NCBI RefSeq assembly: GCF_005239225.2
Contig: NC_133292.1
Coordinates: forward strand, 7,226,985-7,290,984
Source of the DNA: Populus alba
Taxonomy: Eukaryota > Streptophyta > Magnoliopsida > Malpighiales > Salicaceae
Direction: 5' to 3'
Length of the DNA: 64,000 bases
Part shown: positions 38,430 through 50,941 of the stretch, piece after piece
How positions within the stretch are numbered: position 1 is the first letter of the stretch
Layout: every line of letters starts with the position of its first letter
The notes under the pieces: model-generated
Database searches by the model: none
The model's input: the letters and a program-made list of their open reading frames with translations, nothing else
Told to the model about the DNA's origin: nothing
Program-made: the position numbers and the translations under genes

Positions 38430-40900
38430 ATGCTTCTCAATCTCTCTCTCTTTCTCCTCTTCTTAACCGCCAGTAACATCACTGTTCAAGCCATTGGTGT
38501 GAACTGGGGTACTACCTCTTCGCATCCACTACCACCAGACAAAGTGGTGGAGCTCTTGAAGTCTAACAAAATTACCAAAGTCAAGTTATTTGATGCTGAC
38601 CCACTTGTGTTACAAGCTCTTTCTGGGTCTAACATTGGTGTAACTGTTGGCATTCCTAATTCCATGCTTAAAAGCTTGAATTCTTCCAAGAAAGTTGCTG
38701 AAAGTTGGGTTCATGATAATGTCACCCGCTATGTTTCTAGTGGTAGCAGTGGAGTTCGAATTGAGTATGTTTTCTTACAAGTTGTTTTGGTTGCTGTTTA
38801 GTTTCCTGGTTTGATTAGTTAACAGTCTTGAATTTCTGGGCTGGTTTTTGTTTTCAAGGATCGTGTTTGGTAATGGAAATGCGCACGTGGCCATTTGTAT
38901 AATATTTGTGGCTTGCCTGTTTATCTAGATTTTATTTTCACACTTAAGGTCTGTTATTTATGTTGGGATTTGTGGCGGAAAATATGTATAGGTTTGGATT
39001 TGTCGATTGAGTGGAATGTGTAAATTGGATTTTGCAATAGTTCACTCAAAGTTCGGATTGAATTTAGGTGAACTGGACTCCTTTGAAACCGAGGCTCGAT
39101 AGAGTCAGCCAAGTGTTGTTTAAGGGCTGTCCAGCTTGTTGTGTTCTGCAATCGTCCTTGTTGATGTTGAGTACAGTAAATAGAGAATGTTCACTGAATT
39201 GTTGGTGCTTTAGAAATTAGGATGTATGTTGTTGGCTATATTTCATGTTGCTCTTTGTCAATGTATAATCTGGGGTTTCACCGAAGAATCTGATAGCTTG
39301 AATGATCTTGTTCCAGCTCGTTTATCCTTTTGGGTGCATCTACTCCTCTCGTGATGCACACTTGCATCACACATAAATAATTGTTGCTTCTTTTCTTAGT
39401 TTAAGATTAAGCAACAGATCTACATTTCAAATTAATTACCTTTGCAAAACTAATGTAAAAATATGAAAATATTTGTTGATTTTGAATGCAAATTTGCATA
39501 GGACCTGGTCTTTTAGTACCTTTCATGACTCGTGTGTGATCAAATGCAGAAAAATAATACCCAGCTTCATAGTAGTATGATTGAAAATGCCTCAAAAAAT
39601 CCCTATCTCTGTTTTGCTGGTTATCTTGGTAGTGCAAGTAGTTGTTTTGAGAGACTTAATTGTGTACCAGCCTTTTTAAAGCACCATGGAAATATGTAGC
39701 TTACCTTTTCTACTAAAATATCCTAATCAAAAGCTGCATTAGATATCACTGTTGCTTCATTTCATTGTGCTTCTAATCAAACTATTTTGCAGGTATGTTG
39801 CTGTTGGAGATGAGCCATTCCAACAAAGTTACGGTGAGCAGTACCATCCCTTTGTTATTGGGGCAGCCATGAACATCCAGATAGCTTTGGCCAGAGTGAG
39901 CTTGGCAAACCAGGTCAAGGTTGTGGTTCCATGTAGTTATGATACCTTCCAATCAGAATCCAGCTTGCCCTCCAAAGGACACTTCAGGCCCGACCTCAAT
40001 AAAACCATGACTGAACTCCTAACGTTTCTCACTAAGCACCACTCACCATTTTTTGCTACCATCTCCCCATTTATCATTCCCCACCGAAACAAGAACATTT
40101 CTCTTGACTTTAGTCTCTTCAAAGAAACCAAGCACTCTCGTAATGATGGCCATAGAACATACAAAAACAGCTTTGACCTAGGCTACGATACCCTGGTTAC
40201 TGCGTTATCAACAGCTGGGTTTCCTGAAATGGATGTTGTTGTTGCAAAGATTGGTTGGCCTACGGATGGAGCAGCCAATGCCACCCCTTCCGCTGCTGAG
40301 ACATTTATGAAAGGTCTAATGAATCACCTTCATAGCAAATCAGGTACCCCTCTTAGGCCTCGGAATCCACCTATAGAGACATACATATTTTGCTTGCTAG
40401 ACGAGGACCAGAGAAGCGTAGTTAATGGAAATTTTGAGAGACATTGGGGGGTTTTCACCTTCGATGGCCAAGCCAAATACAATGTTGATCTTGGCCAGGG
40501 TTCCAAGAATCTAGTAAACGCACAGTATGTTGAATATCTTTCTTCCAAGTGGTGTGTTGTCAACAATAACAAGGACCTGTCTAATGCAACTGCAAGCGCC
40601 TTGGATGCATGTTCAACTGCTGACTGCACCGCACTTTCTCCTGGTGGATCCTGTTTCAATATCAGCTGGCCCGCAAATATTTCATATGCCTTCAATAACT
40701 ATTACCAGCTGCATGATCAAAGGGCAGATAGTTGTGATTTTGGGGGTTTGGGTTTGATTACAACAGTTGATCCATCAGTAGGTAACTGTAGGTTTCCTGT
40801 TGAACTTCGCACTTCACATTCGGAGTCTCTGTATGGGGTCTGTCTCCTCCAATGGATGATCTTGCTAACCATAAACACAATTTTACACGATTTCTTGTGA
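38430..40900 (+). CDS. GH17 (glucan endo-1,3-beta-glucosidase-like) protein with X8/CBM43 domain
   Basis: Two exons (38430-38764 and 39793-40900) join in phase 2 within a Glu codon and encode 480 residues. Residues 1-22 are a signal peptide, after which the mature protein begins IGVNWGT, the standard GH17 opening. The proton-donor motif is VAVGDEP with E119 kept (Asn to Asp beside it). The nucleophile motif, usually SE.GWP, reads VAKIGWPTDG, placing Lys264 where Glu is expected. NFERHWGVFTFDG near 325-337 is typical of the fold. The X8/CBM43 domain has six cysteines (366, 385, 390, 399, 426, 444). A C-terminal hydrophobic segment suggests a GPI-anchor signal, hence the outer plasma membrane or plasmodesmata. 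It may bind rather than cut callose. As I recall, the counterpart is At5g58480, next to TAF15b. Confidence 0.93.
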
Positions 40901-41886
40901 CGGAGGGATATCTGAGATTTGTTGCACCCTTTTGATTTGTCTCAGGTTTATGCAGTGCATGATAGTTGTTGTAGGAGGTTTGATGTGCACTGCAAGAATC
41001 TTTACACTGTCAGAGCACAGTAGTCGGAAAATGACATCGGTTGTTCCTGTCAAGATTTTGCGGTTGTTTCTTGTTGAAATGAAAAAGTTTTTCATTCACA
41101 GCATCCCAATAAATACCACTAGTAGATTGCTTTCGGAAATGTCTAGCGAGTGGGGAAGGTGTGGATTGCCCGAAGGTAGAGGTTCAGGTTGGATTCTCCT
41201 TGTGGGCAAAAAAAATGAAGCTGAAATCTGCAACTTGCTTTTAAGCCTTTACCAATGGTGGAACCCAAGGCAAAATTACAAACCCTGAATTTTTTTTTTG
41301 AGATTGTTCTTTGGTAATGGTGAGGTTATTAAAGTTCATTATCATTTCATATTTCATTTATTTTATTCTATGTCCAATAATCATACATCTAGGCATCATT
41401 CTAATGTTATAATCCTTCAAAATTAAAGAGATTTGCTAATTTTTTTTTTTTAATTCTCGCTTTGGTGTTAACATTTAAAGAACTTGTTTTTTTAGATATA
41501 TCAAGTTGAAGTTGGCGTGAGAGATGCATTTTTAAAATTTTGAAAATATTAATTGGCATGCAAATTAATGTAAAAATATATTTTAGAAACAATAAAATAA
41601 AATAAAGAACTTCGCAATCGCAGGCATTCGGGAACTGGTACTTCATATCTGGAATTACCGGGCATGCAAATCTCTCATTATAAGTAATAATTCTACTTTA
41701 GTGAAAAACACCCGTCATTGTACAAAAGTCTTGTAGATTTGTCATTTGGGTAGTCCTTCTCTTGTGCGCACAGCTGCACAAGGCAAGATTCAGAGATGCA
41801 GTTCAAAGTAAGGATTAAAATACGGTTAAAAGCTTCTTTTGTTGGATACATTTTAAGATTTTATACTGTTACTAGATTTATAACTC

Positions 41887-41910
41887 TATATATATATATA
41901 TATATATATA
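41887..41910. repeat. (TA)12 microsatellite
   Basis: Twelve uninterrupted TA units in intergenic DNA between the GH17 and TAF15 genes. Confidence 0.95.
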
Positions 41911-41999
41911 AAACTGATGTCTCCTGGCACATGAAAAAGAATTTTGAGATTACCATGATTAATAAAATAAAATATAAAACTTTAAAAGATTTAACTTTA

Positions 42000-42350
42000 G
42001 ACGGTGTTGGATATAATTATTTTTTAAAATTGTTTTTTATTAAAAATATATTAAAATAATATATTTTTTAAAAATTTATTTTTAATATCAACACTTTAAA
42101 ATAATCTAAAAATATAAAAATATTTTTAATACATAAAAATAAATAATTTTTTAAATCAAATCTTATTTGATTGATGAAATATAATTAATGGGGCAAACTA
42201 AAGATTTTGATTGTGTTTATATTTTTTTATTTAAAATTGTTTTAATGTGTAAATATAAAAATAAATTTTAAAAATTAAAAAAAATATATTATTTTAATAT
42301 ATTTATAAAGAAAAATATTTTAAGGTTAAATAAACGCGGTATTTTTTAAC
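42000..42350. repeat. Inverted pair of dispersed AT-rich repeat copies
   Basis: A forward copy (about 42011-42175; core ATATATTAAAATAATATATT) is followed by a reversed one (about 42205-42345), whose minus strand shows the same core and the same following ATTTATTTTTA..CAC..AAAA segments. Together they form a long imperfect hairpin of the same family seen at 5.4, 6.6 and 16.9 kb. Confidence 0.55.
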
Positions 42351-42866
42351 TAAGTTAAATTAAATTTGAACCAGCAGTTGCCACTTGTACATTTTCAGTC
42401 GGTGAATAAAAAAGGAAAACGTTAAATTAGTCCCCAACATATCCACTATTTCTCAATAAAATTCCTAAACTAAAACTGTTTCAATTGGATGTCAAAGTAT
42501 TAGATATTAAACTGATTATTTCCATTCATTTTTATTAATATTTCATGCAATAAACAACTCTGTGTCTCATATAATCCGCCGTTTCACTTTAGAAAGTTGT
42601 GGAGAGTTAAAACATTGGGTACTAAATTGGTAGATCTAGTTGTCTTAGGGTTAAAATGAAAATAAGGTAATTCCATAGTACGAAGAGGTGGAAAATATCT
42701 GCCTATCAAATATTCTGACCCTATGCAATCAAGTTACAGTCGCAAAAACACAACAGATAATATCATTACCCTAATCTTTATCTGTCTACACCGCTTTTCG
42801 GTGAGAAAACAAAGCAAGAACCGAAAAAATTAGAAAAGAAAAAAAAAGCTGAACAGAAACTAGATA

Positions 42867-45800
42867 ATGTCTGGTATGTATGGTCAAGAAGGCGATTCTG
42901 GTCCTCCATCTTACGGCGGTGGTGGTGGATACGGTGGAGGCGGCCCCGGAGCTGGCGCAGGTGGATATGGAGGCTATGGCGGAGGTAGCCGCGGTGGATA
43001 TGGTGCTAGAGGTGGCGGTGGGAGCGTTGGCGGCAGAGGTGGGGGATATGGTGGTAATTCGCAAAGTCGAGGTAATTAGTTAATTAATTTGTTTTTACTA
43101 GTTTGAATTGGTAACTGTTAGGGTTTTGAGATCTGTGTTTGTGATTTTGAGTATTTAACTGTTATTGGGTCTGATCTGTAGGAGATGGATACCAAGGAGG
43201 AGATCGTGGAGGCAGAGGAGGCGGCGGCGGAAGAGGTGGTGGCCGAGGTGGAAGCGGCAGGGACGGTGACTGGCCTTGCCCTGATCCAAGGTAATCTCTC
43301 TGTTCTGTGATTTAGTTAGGTCTTAACGCTTTTTTTATAATTTGTAATTGAAGATTTATTAGGATTGTGTTATACAATTGTTGTGTTATAGTACGTGTGA
43401 GTTTTTGTAATGGAAACTGGTGTATATGTGTGTGTAGCTGTGGGAATTTGAACTTTGCAAGAAGATCCGAGTGTAATAAATGCGGTACTCCTTCTCCTTC
43501 TGCTGGCCAAAATGATCGTGGTGGTGGTGGTAATAGAGGAGGAAGTGGTGGAGGATATGGTGGTAGTCGAGGGGGGAGAGGTGGTGGTAGTTATGACGGT
43601 AATAGAAGTAGCAATTATAATGATGGAAGCAGAGGAGGTGGCAATAGAGGTGGATCTTATGGTGCTAATCAAGGAAGAGGTGATAGTGGATATAATCAGG
43701 CGCCACCACCATCTCTTCCTTCTTATGGTGGTGGTGGTGGAGGTAATTATCCACCTGCTCCTAACTCGTACAGTGCAAATGCTAATTATGGAATGGAAGC
43801 AGTTCCTCCACCAACAAGCTATACTGGTGGACCCACATCGTACCCTCCGTCTTATGGTGGCCCTGCTAGTGGTTATGGTGGTGATGCTACAGGTGAGGCG
43901 AGGAGTGGCGGACGAGGTGGTCAACCTGGTGGTCGTGGTGGTGGTTCACGATATCCTGGAGGTAGTGGTTATGGGGCTGCTCCTGATGATGCCCCGGCTA
44001 AAATTAAGCAGTGTGATGATAATTGTGATGATACTTGCGACAACTCAAGAATATACATATCTAATTTGCCACCTGATGTGACCATTGAAGAACTGAGAGA
44101 GCTTTTTGCTGGAATTGGACAAGTAATTCTAGATCTTTTCTTGTTATATATAAATGAATTTTGAATTTGGTAATTGCGCTGAAGTTGCTTGTTGTTTGAC
44201 AGAAATTGTTGGTTTTGTAATCTGCTACATAATTGCTTCTTGTTACTGTAAATTGCATTAACAAATTTTGTGATTTGGTTAGTTATTGTTCCTTTATCAA
44301 ATTACAGTATAAATTTATGGGAGTTTTATCTTTCAAAGAGTGTTTTCTGTTTTTTATTTCCCAAATGCATGAATTTTTTTTATCAATGCCCTTGTTTGTG
44401 GGAAAGAATTTCATTTTAGCGTTGCTTATGTAGTGGCTTCTCTTTTGTGAGGGGAATTTAGCTCCTAGTATTCATGCGCTATGGTCATAGCACGTACCAA
44501 ACTTCACTATATAAATTTCCATCCCTTGTACCTCTGAGGAATCCTTGAAGCTCATTCCCCTGATACAATTTTCAAGGACAAATTTTGGAGATGCACTGAA
44601 ATAATGTGAAAACTGTGCCTTTTTAGGTTGGAAGGATTAAGCAGAAGCGGGGTTATAAAGATCAATGGCCCTGGAATATAAAGATATACACAGATGAGAA
44701 GGGAAACAACAAAGGCGATGCATGTTTGGCTTATGAAGACCCATCTGCTGCTCACTCTGCTGGCGGTTTTTACAACAGTATTGACCATGCTACTGTTTCT
44801 CCATTTCCTATCCAGTACTTTTTTTCTTAAATAAGTTAACTAAGCATGGTGAACAGATTTTTATTTTTACTTCATAACTGTGTTGATTTTCCAGATTATG
44901 ACATGAGGGGCTATAAAATCAATGTTGCAATGGCAGAGAAGTCAGCCCCGAGGCAGCCTGCACATGACCACGGGTATTTCCACTAGCGACGCCCTCCTTT
45001 CTTTTGACTAGCAAAAGTTTATTTCAGCTGTGTTTTGGAGGTTCTGAAGCGTGTTCCTGTTTGGGTACTTTATTTCTGATTGTGGGTGGTGGTATTTTTA
45101 ATTTTTCATGTGCATTTTTAATTCTTATGGGGTTTCTTTCGTTCCCAAGGTCAGCTAATGCTCAACTTGCTTAACACTTATGAATAGGGAGGTTTATTGC
45201 CTTGTTGGAGTTTCCTATTTATATTGTGCTTGCTTAACCCTTAACTAAAATTAGCAATAGCAATCTAGGTGCAATCTACCAAGCTGTCCTATTTTAATGG
45301 GCCTTGGTGGGAGCTTATATAACTATTTTCTGTGACATATTTGCTTACTTTTAGAAGTTTGCTCCTTTCTTTCCCTGGTTTTAATCTCAGTGATGATCCC
45401 TTATTCAGCTTTTTGAATGGGAGCATGAAACTAAAAAAAGCTGAAATAATGGGAGTGAGACTGGCTCTTGACCTTTAAAAGTTATATGTAATCAGTTCAG
45501 TGGTTACTTCCCTATTATCTTTTACAGTTTCATTTCTGTGATCTCAGCTATAACTCTTTGAAACTTTGATGTTGGAAATATTCAAAAGTTGACCTTGGGG
45601 GATGGGAGGTAGACTAGTATCCGATACTTTTAAATCTGAAGAACAAGCGTTATTAGCTTGAAGTGTTGTTTATTGTATCAAATATCATTGAGGAGTTGGA
45701 TTGGCTTGCTTCTATCTTCATCACATTTAAACTTGTGTTTTGGGTTTTAATAACCCTGTGGCGTGATTAGTTTACCATGCAACGAAGATGGATGACCAAA

Positions 45801-46321
45801 TAATCTTAGTGCTTTATTTAGATGCATAATGTATTTTTGTATTGACTTCTTTGGCGCTTCCCTTATTTGGCAGAAATAGGATTAAATTTGAAATCAAATA
45901 GTCACCGTGCTTTTATTATGATTTCTGGCCTGCAAAACATGTCGTACTAGTCAGGAGTTTATTCTCAAATAGGTTGAGAGTTTGAAAGCCTGTTTTTTTG
46001 GAAGTTGTTTTATTAGCCTTTTCTTTTATTGAATTTGTATCTACTTTAGCTTTTCAAGAGTTCTTCCCCCCTGTCCTGGAAGTACTTTTGTGGAAAACAA
46101 ATGTTTAATTTTGACATCCCATTTCATTAAATGTAATCTAGATGTAGTGGTGGTTATGTAGAGGCTGCATTTTTTTTACTGTTTTTACTGATTGACTGTG
46201 CAACAGCGGTGGTAGAGGTGGCTATGGCGGTGGAGATCGACGTAGGGATAACTACCGAGATGGTGGAAATTCTGGCCCAGACAGGCATCAACATGGTGGA
46301 AACCGATCACGTCCTTACTGA
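42867..46321 (+). CDS. TAF15: TAF15-like RNA-binding protein: RGG, RanBP2 zinc finger, RRM (FET type)
   Basis: Six exons (42867-43071, 43182-43290, 43438-44122, 44627-44777, 44895-44973, 46207-46321) total 1344 nt and encode 447 residues with phase kept throughout. Residues 1-97 are Gly/Tyr/Arg-rich with RGG repeats. A RanBP2-type zinc finger follows (W99, C101, C106, N110, C117, C120), split between exons 2 and 3. A second Gly/Ser/Tyr/Pro low-complexity stretch covers 121-300. The RRM spans about 308-395 (RNP2 IYISNL, RNP1 KGDACLAY), and the tail is RGG/Arg-rich. This is the plant TAF15/TAF15b layout; TAF15b acts in TFIID-linked transcription, cytoplasmic granules, immunity and flowering control. 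The low-complexity parts suggest phase separation. As I recall, At5g58470 (TAF15b) lies beside the GH17 gene in Arabidopsis, as here. Confidence 0.95.
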
Positions 46322-49101
46322 GTTTCATCTCTGAGCTGTTTATGTACTAAGAATTATGATCTGAGGGTTTTAATTATATTCCATTTCCTGGGGTTGTTCT
46401 TGAACTGGAGACTAAGAGGTAGGTTGTTCACTTGCACCGAGCAGTACCCCTTTTTCTCCTTTCCTTGTTCATCTGTTGCTACCTGGAGGGGTTTCTGCTT
46501 TAGGCATGGGATTGATTTAATTGTGTGGATGTTTTTATAGAGGCAAGTGGATAAACTCCAAATTGCTTGCTGCTAAGGTAGGTTGATATTTTCAGGTGAG
46601 TTGTGCCTCTTACAAAATCACGCTTTATCCTTGTTTTAGGATGCGCAATGTGCTGCATTGTAGAAATACCTTTTGAATGAGGCATGGGAACTTGTATTTG
46701 GTGTATGCATTCCTTTCCTAGGTAATATGTCAAATAAAGTTTAAAAAAAGTTGACTGGGCCCTTCTAGCTTTGGTTTGTTATACTGATTGGGAGATAGAA
46801 ATTCCACAACAATCTGTTTTGTAAGTCTTTTTTATTTTATTTTTGTGCTCCAGTTTAATGTTGGTAGTTTATATTTTACATACAAATGGAATTTAGGCAA
46901 TGTTCTAGATCTGGGCAGGGCAGTCGGTCAATGAAGAAGAATCCCGTTTGTATTTATGTGTTTTTGTTATCTGGAGAGTGAACCTATATTTTTATGAGAT
47001 ATTTTCCCTATTTTGTTACCCAAATCTTGGTCTGCATGAAAGAATATGCTCGTGTAGATGTTGAAATTACCTGCATTACTGTTTGGGTTCTGCCTTGTTT
47101 TTTCCATATGATGTTTGTGAGTATTTCATAGGGATGTCTAATAGCCGTCAATATTATCACAATTTTACCTGACACAAACCATGTACATGTTGATTTCATG
47201 ATCTGAATTCTGAAAGGTCTATAATCTATGATATTTTTTTAGTTGGTTATAGTAATTGCTATAAAATGCATTAGGATTGCTTGGTTAGATGCACTTCTGA
47301 TCATGTTGCCATAACACGAGCGGTCATCGAATGATGTCTGGGGTCTCTTGGGTCCACCGGTGCTCTACTGCCTATATGCCATCAACATCTCTAGTTTCTC
47401 GGCATCCAAGCTGTTAACCAGCAGTAACATGGAAAGCTGCCCAAATTCTGCAGAGAAACACCTTTTTTTTGGGTGTGTGGCGCTGCTGGTGCATTTTATT
47501 GCGACGATTGTCACGGTTTGTCAGAGACAAAATGACTGCTTCTTTATTGTTCTCATGCGACCTCCAACAACCTGATATCTTTGCTGTTCCTGACACTAGT
47601 CTTCTGCCTTTTCGGGGGTTTAGAAAGTAAAGGATTAGTGGGTTGGTCGGTGGTATTTGACAATTTTTTTTTATTGGAAGTCGATCGATTGGTTTAGGGT
47701 TCATTCATTTTGACTGACAATTTGACTTGTTATTTATGTAAATTAACGTTCCATTTCCTGTTTTATGATCCTGGGCGGGTTGATTTGTTGCTTCTGTGAA
47801 ATGAATTTGCAAATCGTAGTTTAATGGCTTGTGAGGTTCAAAACGATACGTAAAATCTAACGACCAATGCCAATATACTTGATTTGCTATTTGCTGGTTT
47901 CAGTACTCGTATGTTTGCCAATAAGTGTTTTCTAAAAGGTGCTGTTGTGACTTTTCTGTTTGGTTGCATTTTGAGAAAAAAAAAAAAAAAACTAAAGTAG
48001 AATACACAGACACACACGCACACACGTTTAGGAAGTAAAAGGTTTAATACATATTAATAAAAATACGTTTAAAATATTATTTGTGCATGTTAGATGAATT
48101 ATTTTTAAAAAAAAAAATTAGCTAGGATCAATCATACCAAAATAAATTAAAAAATTCCGAAATAAATTTAAAAATTTCTAGTTATAATAGCCAAATATTA
48201 ATGAGTGAAAGTGAATAAAAATAAAAAAATAAAAAAAGTAACTAGTAAACATATATTAGTAGTCGACATAACAACACGAGCCGAGACAAATTTTACTATT
48301 ATTAAAATATAAAAAAGATAATGATGTTCCCGAACAAATAAAAAAAATAAATTAACCTCGTGAAAAAACTGTTATGTATGACAAGTTTGCGTGCTTTCTA
48401 GTCATTTTAATTCAAACAATACAATAAAAAAATATATTGACAGCACCATATTTCATTTCTAGTCTTCGTATTTACTTGATCTCTTTAAATTCGGGGGCGC
48501 ATATCCAGCTTGGGCCCCTGGCCATTGCCTTCGTAACATGCACTTCGAAGAACAAGGGAAGAAAACGGCAAGCTGTTAACTCAAAATTAAGAATCACTTC
48601 ACTATTGACAGCCCATCGTCAGCTACAACTTTCAAGCGAGTTCAAGAAAATAAACAAAGGAAATGAATCAGCTAAGATTTCTTGTTCCCTTTTTTCTTCG
48701 TCGATACAGAAAAGAGCTACAATGCTTGTCCAAATAGTTTTCTGTATATGTATCGCTTCAGAGAGCTACTTTTCTTCACCTGTTTACAAAGTGATTCACA
48801 ACAGTTACATGTAAAATGCCGGCGAGGGAACAAACTGATAAAAAAATAAAATTAAAACAGTTACCAGTGGCCAGGTGAAGCGACCCTATTAACCTATCAT
48901 TCATGGCATGACGAGGCATTCCCCAAATAGAAAAAAATACCTAGAAGGGATCCGGCTAAAAAAGCCATAAAACAAGGCAAATTTTTGGAAGGCACAACAT
49001 CTGTACCCGTGAAAGCAAAAAATTTCCTATAGAATTTGTAACGTTCCCACAGTGAAACACTATCATGATTTTAAGATTTTGGCTGTTATGGTGAAAGAAA
49101 C
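46322..49101. other. Intergenic interval between convergent TAF15 and FLX-like genes
   Basis: Sequence just after the TAF15 stop is probably 3' untranslated region (AATAAAG-type signals near 46733). The remaining ~2 kb shows no exon-like or domain-bearing frame. A short AC-rich run lies near 48003-48025. Confidence 0.5.
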
Positions 49102-50941
49102 TCATCTATGTGCAGTGTCATGGTGGCCATTAGACATTGCTCCAGATGAAAATGTAGGAGCAGAATCACTACCACCAATCTGAACCTGAAATGTTAAAGC
49201 ATCTTAGAAGTTATTCGAGTGCCCGTCTTTTCTTGGGAGGTAAGAAATCACATTGCATTAGGTTGAAACATGCAATTCAAACACATGCAGACACTTCAGT
49301 GCGAGCTCTGTTTCCATTGCGAAGTGCTCATTACGAAATTGACTTGTATGTTTTTATGCATAGAGGAGTATCTCTCTCAAATTTTGAGGTTCACCAGTAA
49401 TGAACTCAAGTGCAATACATAGCTCATAAGTAAAACTTTAACATTTTTGCATTAGACAAATACAGTTCAGATGTATCTACATTATAGTCTCTACATAGAT
49501 CACTTGGCATTTGCTTAGGTTAAGGAGATGGTATTGAGCGGCAATGCATTTCCATGACTACATCGTGCACAATTGACACCATTTGAAATTGCTTTTCAAC
49601 TATAAGTTCCTAGTCATATTTCTGAAGAGCACCAAGGTTTGAACTTGGGATCTCTATGTCCCCACTCCCTACCTCTTGAGCTATGATTTTTTGTTTAATA
49701 GGAAGCGATGAAGAATTCAATTTTCTTATGGCGAATTTTGTAACTTGATAACCTATGCAACTCTATGTTATCATTCAAGAGTTTTCATTGTGTTTCACAA
49801 CAATAAGGATTCAGCAAACGTATGCAGGCACCAGCTGATATGTATCGATATATTTCAAACTAAGATATTTTTATTGATCCTATTTTCAAATGCATGTGTC
49901 AGAAATGGCACACTAAAGTTCAAAAAATTAAAAAGGCAAAAGAATAGTGAGCACACACCTGCTGCAGGCCATTAGGATCAGGATATGAACTTCCTCCATA
50001 TCTCACTTCGGCGCTGCCATAGTTTCTACCATATCCAGGACCTGAACACACACAATTCATAATGTCAAGCTCTATTATTTAAAAAACTTTAAGAACATGT
50101 TACATTTATAGTAAGTTACTTGGGTTCCCGGCCGCGGCTGCCGCCCTTGCTCTTTCCTCCGCATTGGCCAACTCAGTGAGAAGTTTCTCAATTTCTCGAA
50201 CCAAAAGAATCCTATTTTTCTCCAACACCTTTTCTTGCTCAAGATTAAATGCCCGTGTTTTCTTCTCATATTCAATAGCAGACCTAATCACACGACAATT
50301 AACATCACATTTTTATTTTTATTTTTATTTTTTTAAATTCTAATCCATTAATCAATCAAATTAATCCCTCAAATATAACCGCCGCCCTCACCCCCCCTTT
50401 TTTTTTTGTCTTACCTTCCTCTTTGAATCTCCTGCTGTACAGTTTCAATCTCCTCTTTAATAACACCCACCTGCTGCGTTTCCGTTTCAGCCTTAACAAT
50501 TTCACTATTCATCTCCTTCAATTGTGCAGTCATATCCTGCCGTTGCAAAGTAAGTTTCTGTACATCCGTTCTTACCTGAACAAGTTCAGCACTCATAGCA
50601 TCAAAAGACCGTAACTCGGCGTCCAATTTCAACGATCTTTGATAGACTTCACGAATTTGATTATCTCTCTCGGCTTTAACATCAGCAGCAAGTGTTGATA
50701 AGTGACGAAGGTCTTGTTGTGACAGAGAGACTTCTTGTTTTAATGCAACGTGTGTGGCAGCGTGTCGTTGGTTGTCTAAAAGAAGGGATTGGATCTCACG
50801 GTGTTGGGTTGATATTCGGTCTTCGAGGAGGTGGCGGTGAGGTCGGGTGTGAAGGTGGCGTGGGTCGGTGGTTGAGCGAGAAAGGGGGGCGACTCGGGAT
50901 AAAGGGATTTCGCGGAGTTGGAGATGGTTGCGTCCTGCCAT
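49102..50941 (-). CDS. FLX-like coiled-coil protein (FLC EXPRESSOR family)
   Basis: Four exons (50941-50415, 50283-50120, 50041-49959, 49185-49102) total 858 nt and encode 285 residues, with phases 2 / 1 / 0 kept. After a basic His/Arg/Pro head (MAGRNHLQLREIPLSR..), residues about 38-230 form a long coiled coil with heptads rich in Leu, Glu, Gln and Arg. A short Tyr/Gly/Ser-rich tail follows (PGYGRNYGS..). Exon 1 holds the LEDRIS..REIQSLLLDNQR motif at the start of the coil that marks the family. FLX binds the FRIGIDA complex and raises FLC expression in Arabidopsis; the related FLL proteins are partly redundant or uncharacterised. The head and tail here look closest to FLL1/FLL3-type members, but I cannot choose. 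Intron 3 contains a SINE-like fragment. Confidence 0.9.
49621..49690 (-). mobile_element. SINE-like fragment in intron 3 of the FLX-like gene
   Basis: On the minus strand TAGCTCAAGAGG fits the A box and, about 35 bp on, AAGTTCAAACC fits the B box; between them is GTAGGGAGTGGGGACATAG. This spacing is that of tRNA-derived SINEs. No poly(A) end or target duplication was found, so it may be a truncated or old copy. Confidence 0.4.

Larger units (their letters stand above)
40901..42866. other. Intergenic interval between GH17 and TAF15 genes
   Basis: The first ~350 bp are probably GH17 3' untranslated sequence. The rest is AT-rich with a (TA)12 tract and an inverted pair of dispersed repeat copies. 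The last ~150 bp (pyrimidine- and A-rich) form the TAF15 leader. No other gene is visible. Confidence 0.5.

Noticed and set aside
42880..43083. Alternative frames through TAF15 exons 1 and 3
   Set aside because: They follow from codon repetition; the RRM and zinc finger fix the true frame.
43370..43924. Long minus-strand open frame rich in Ser/Thr/Ile opposite the TAF15 low-complexity exon
   Set aside because: It is the complement of Gly-rich GGT/GGA repeats of a clearly real exon, with no domain and no splice partners.
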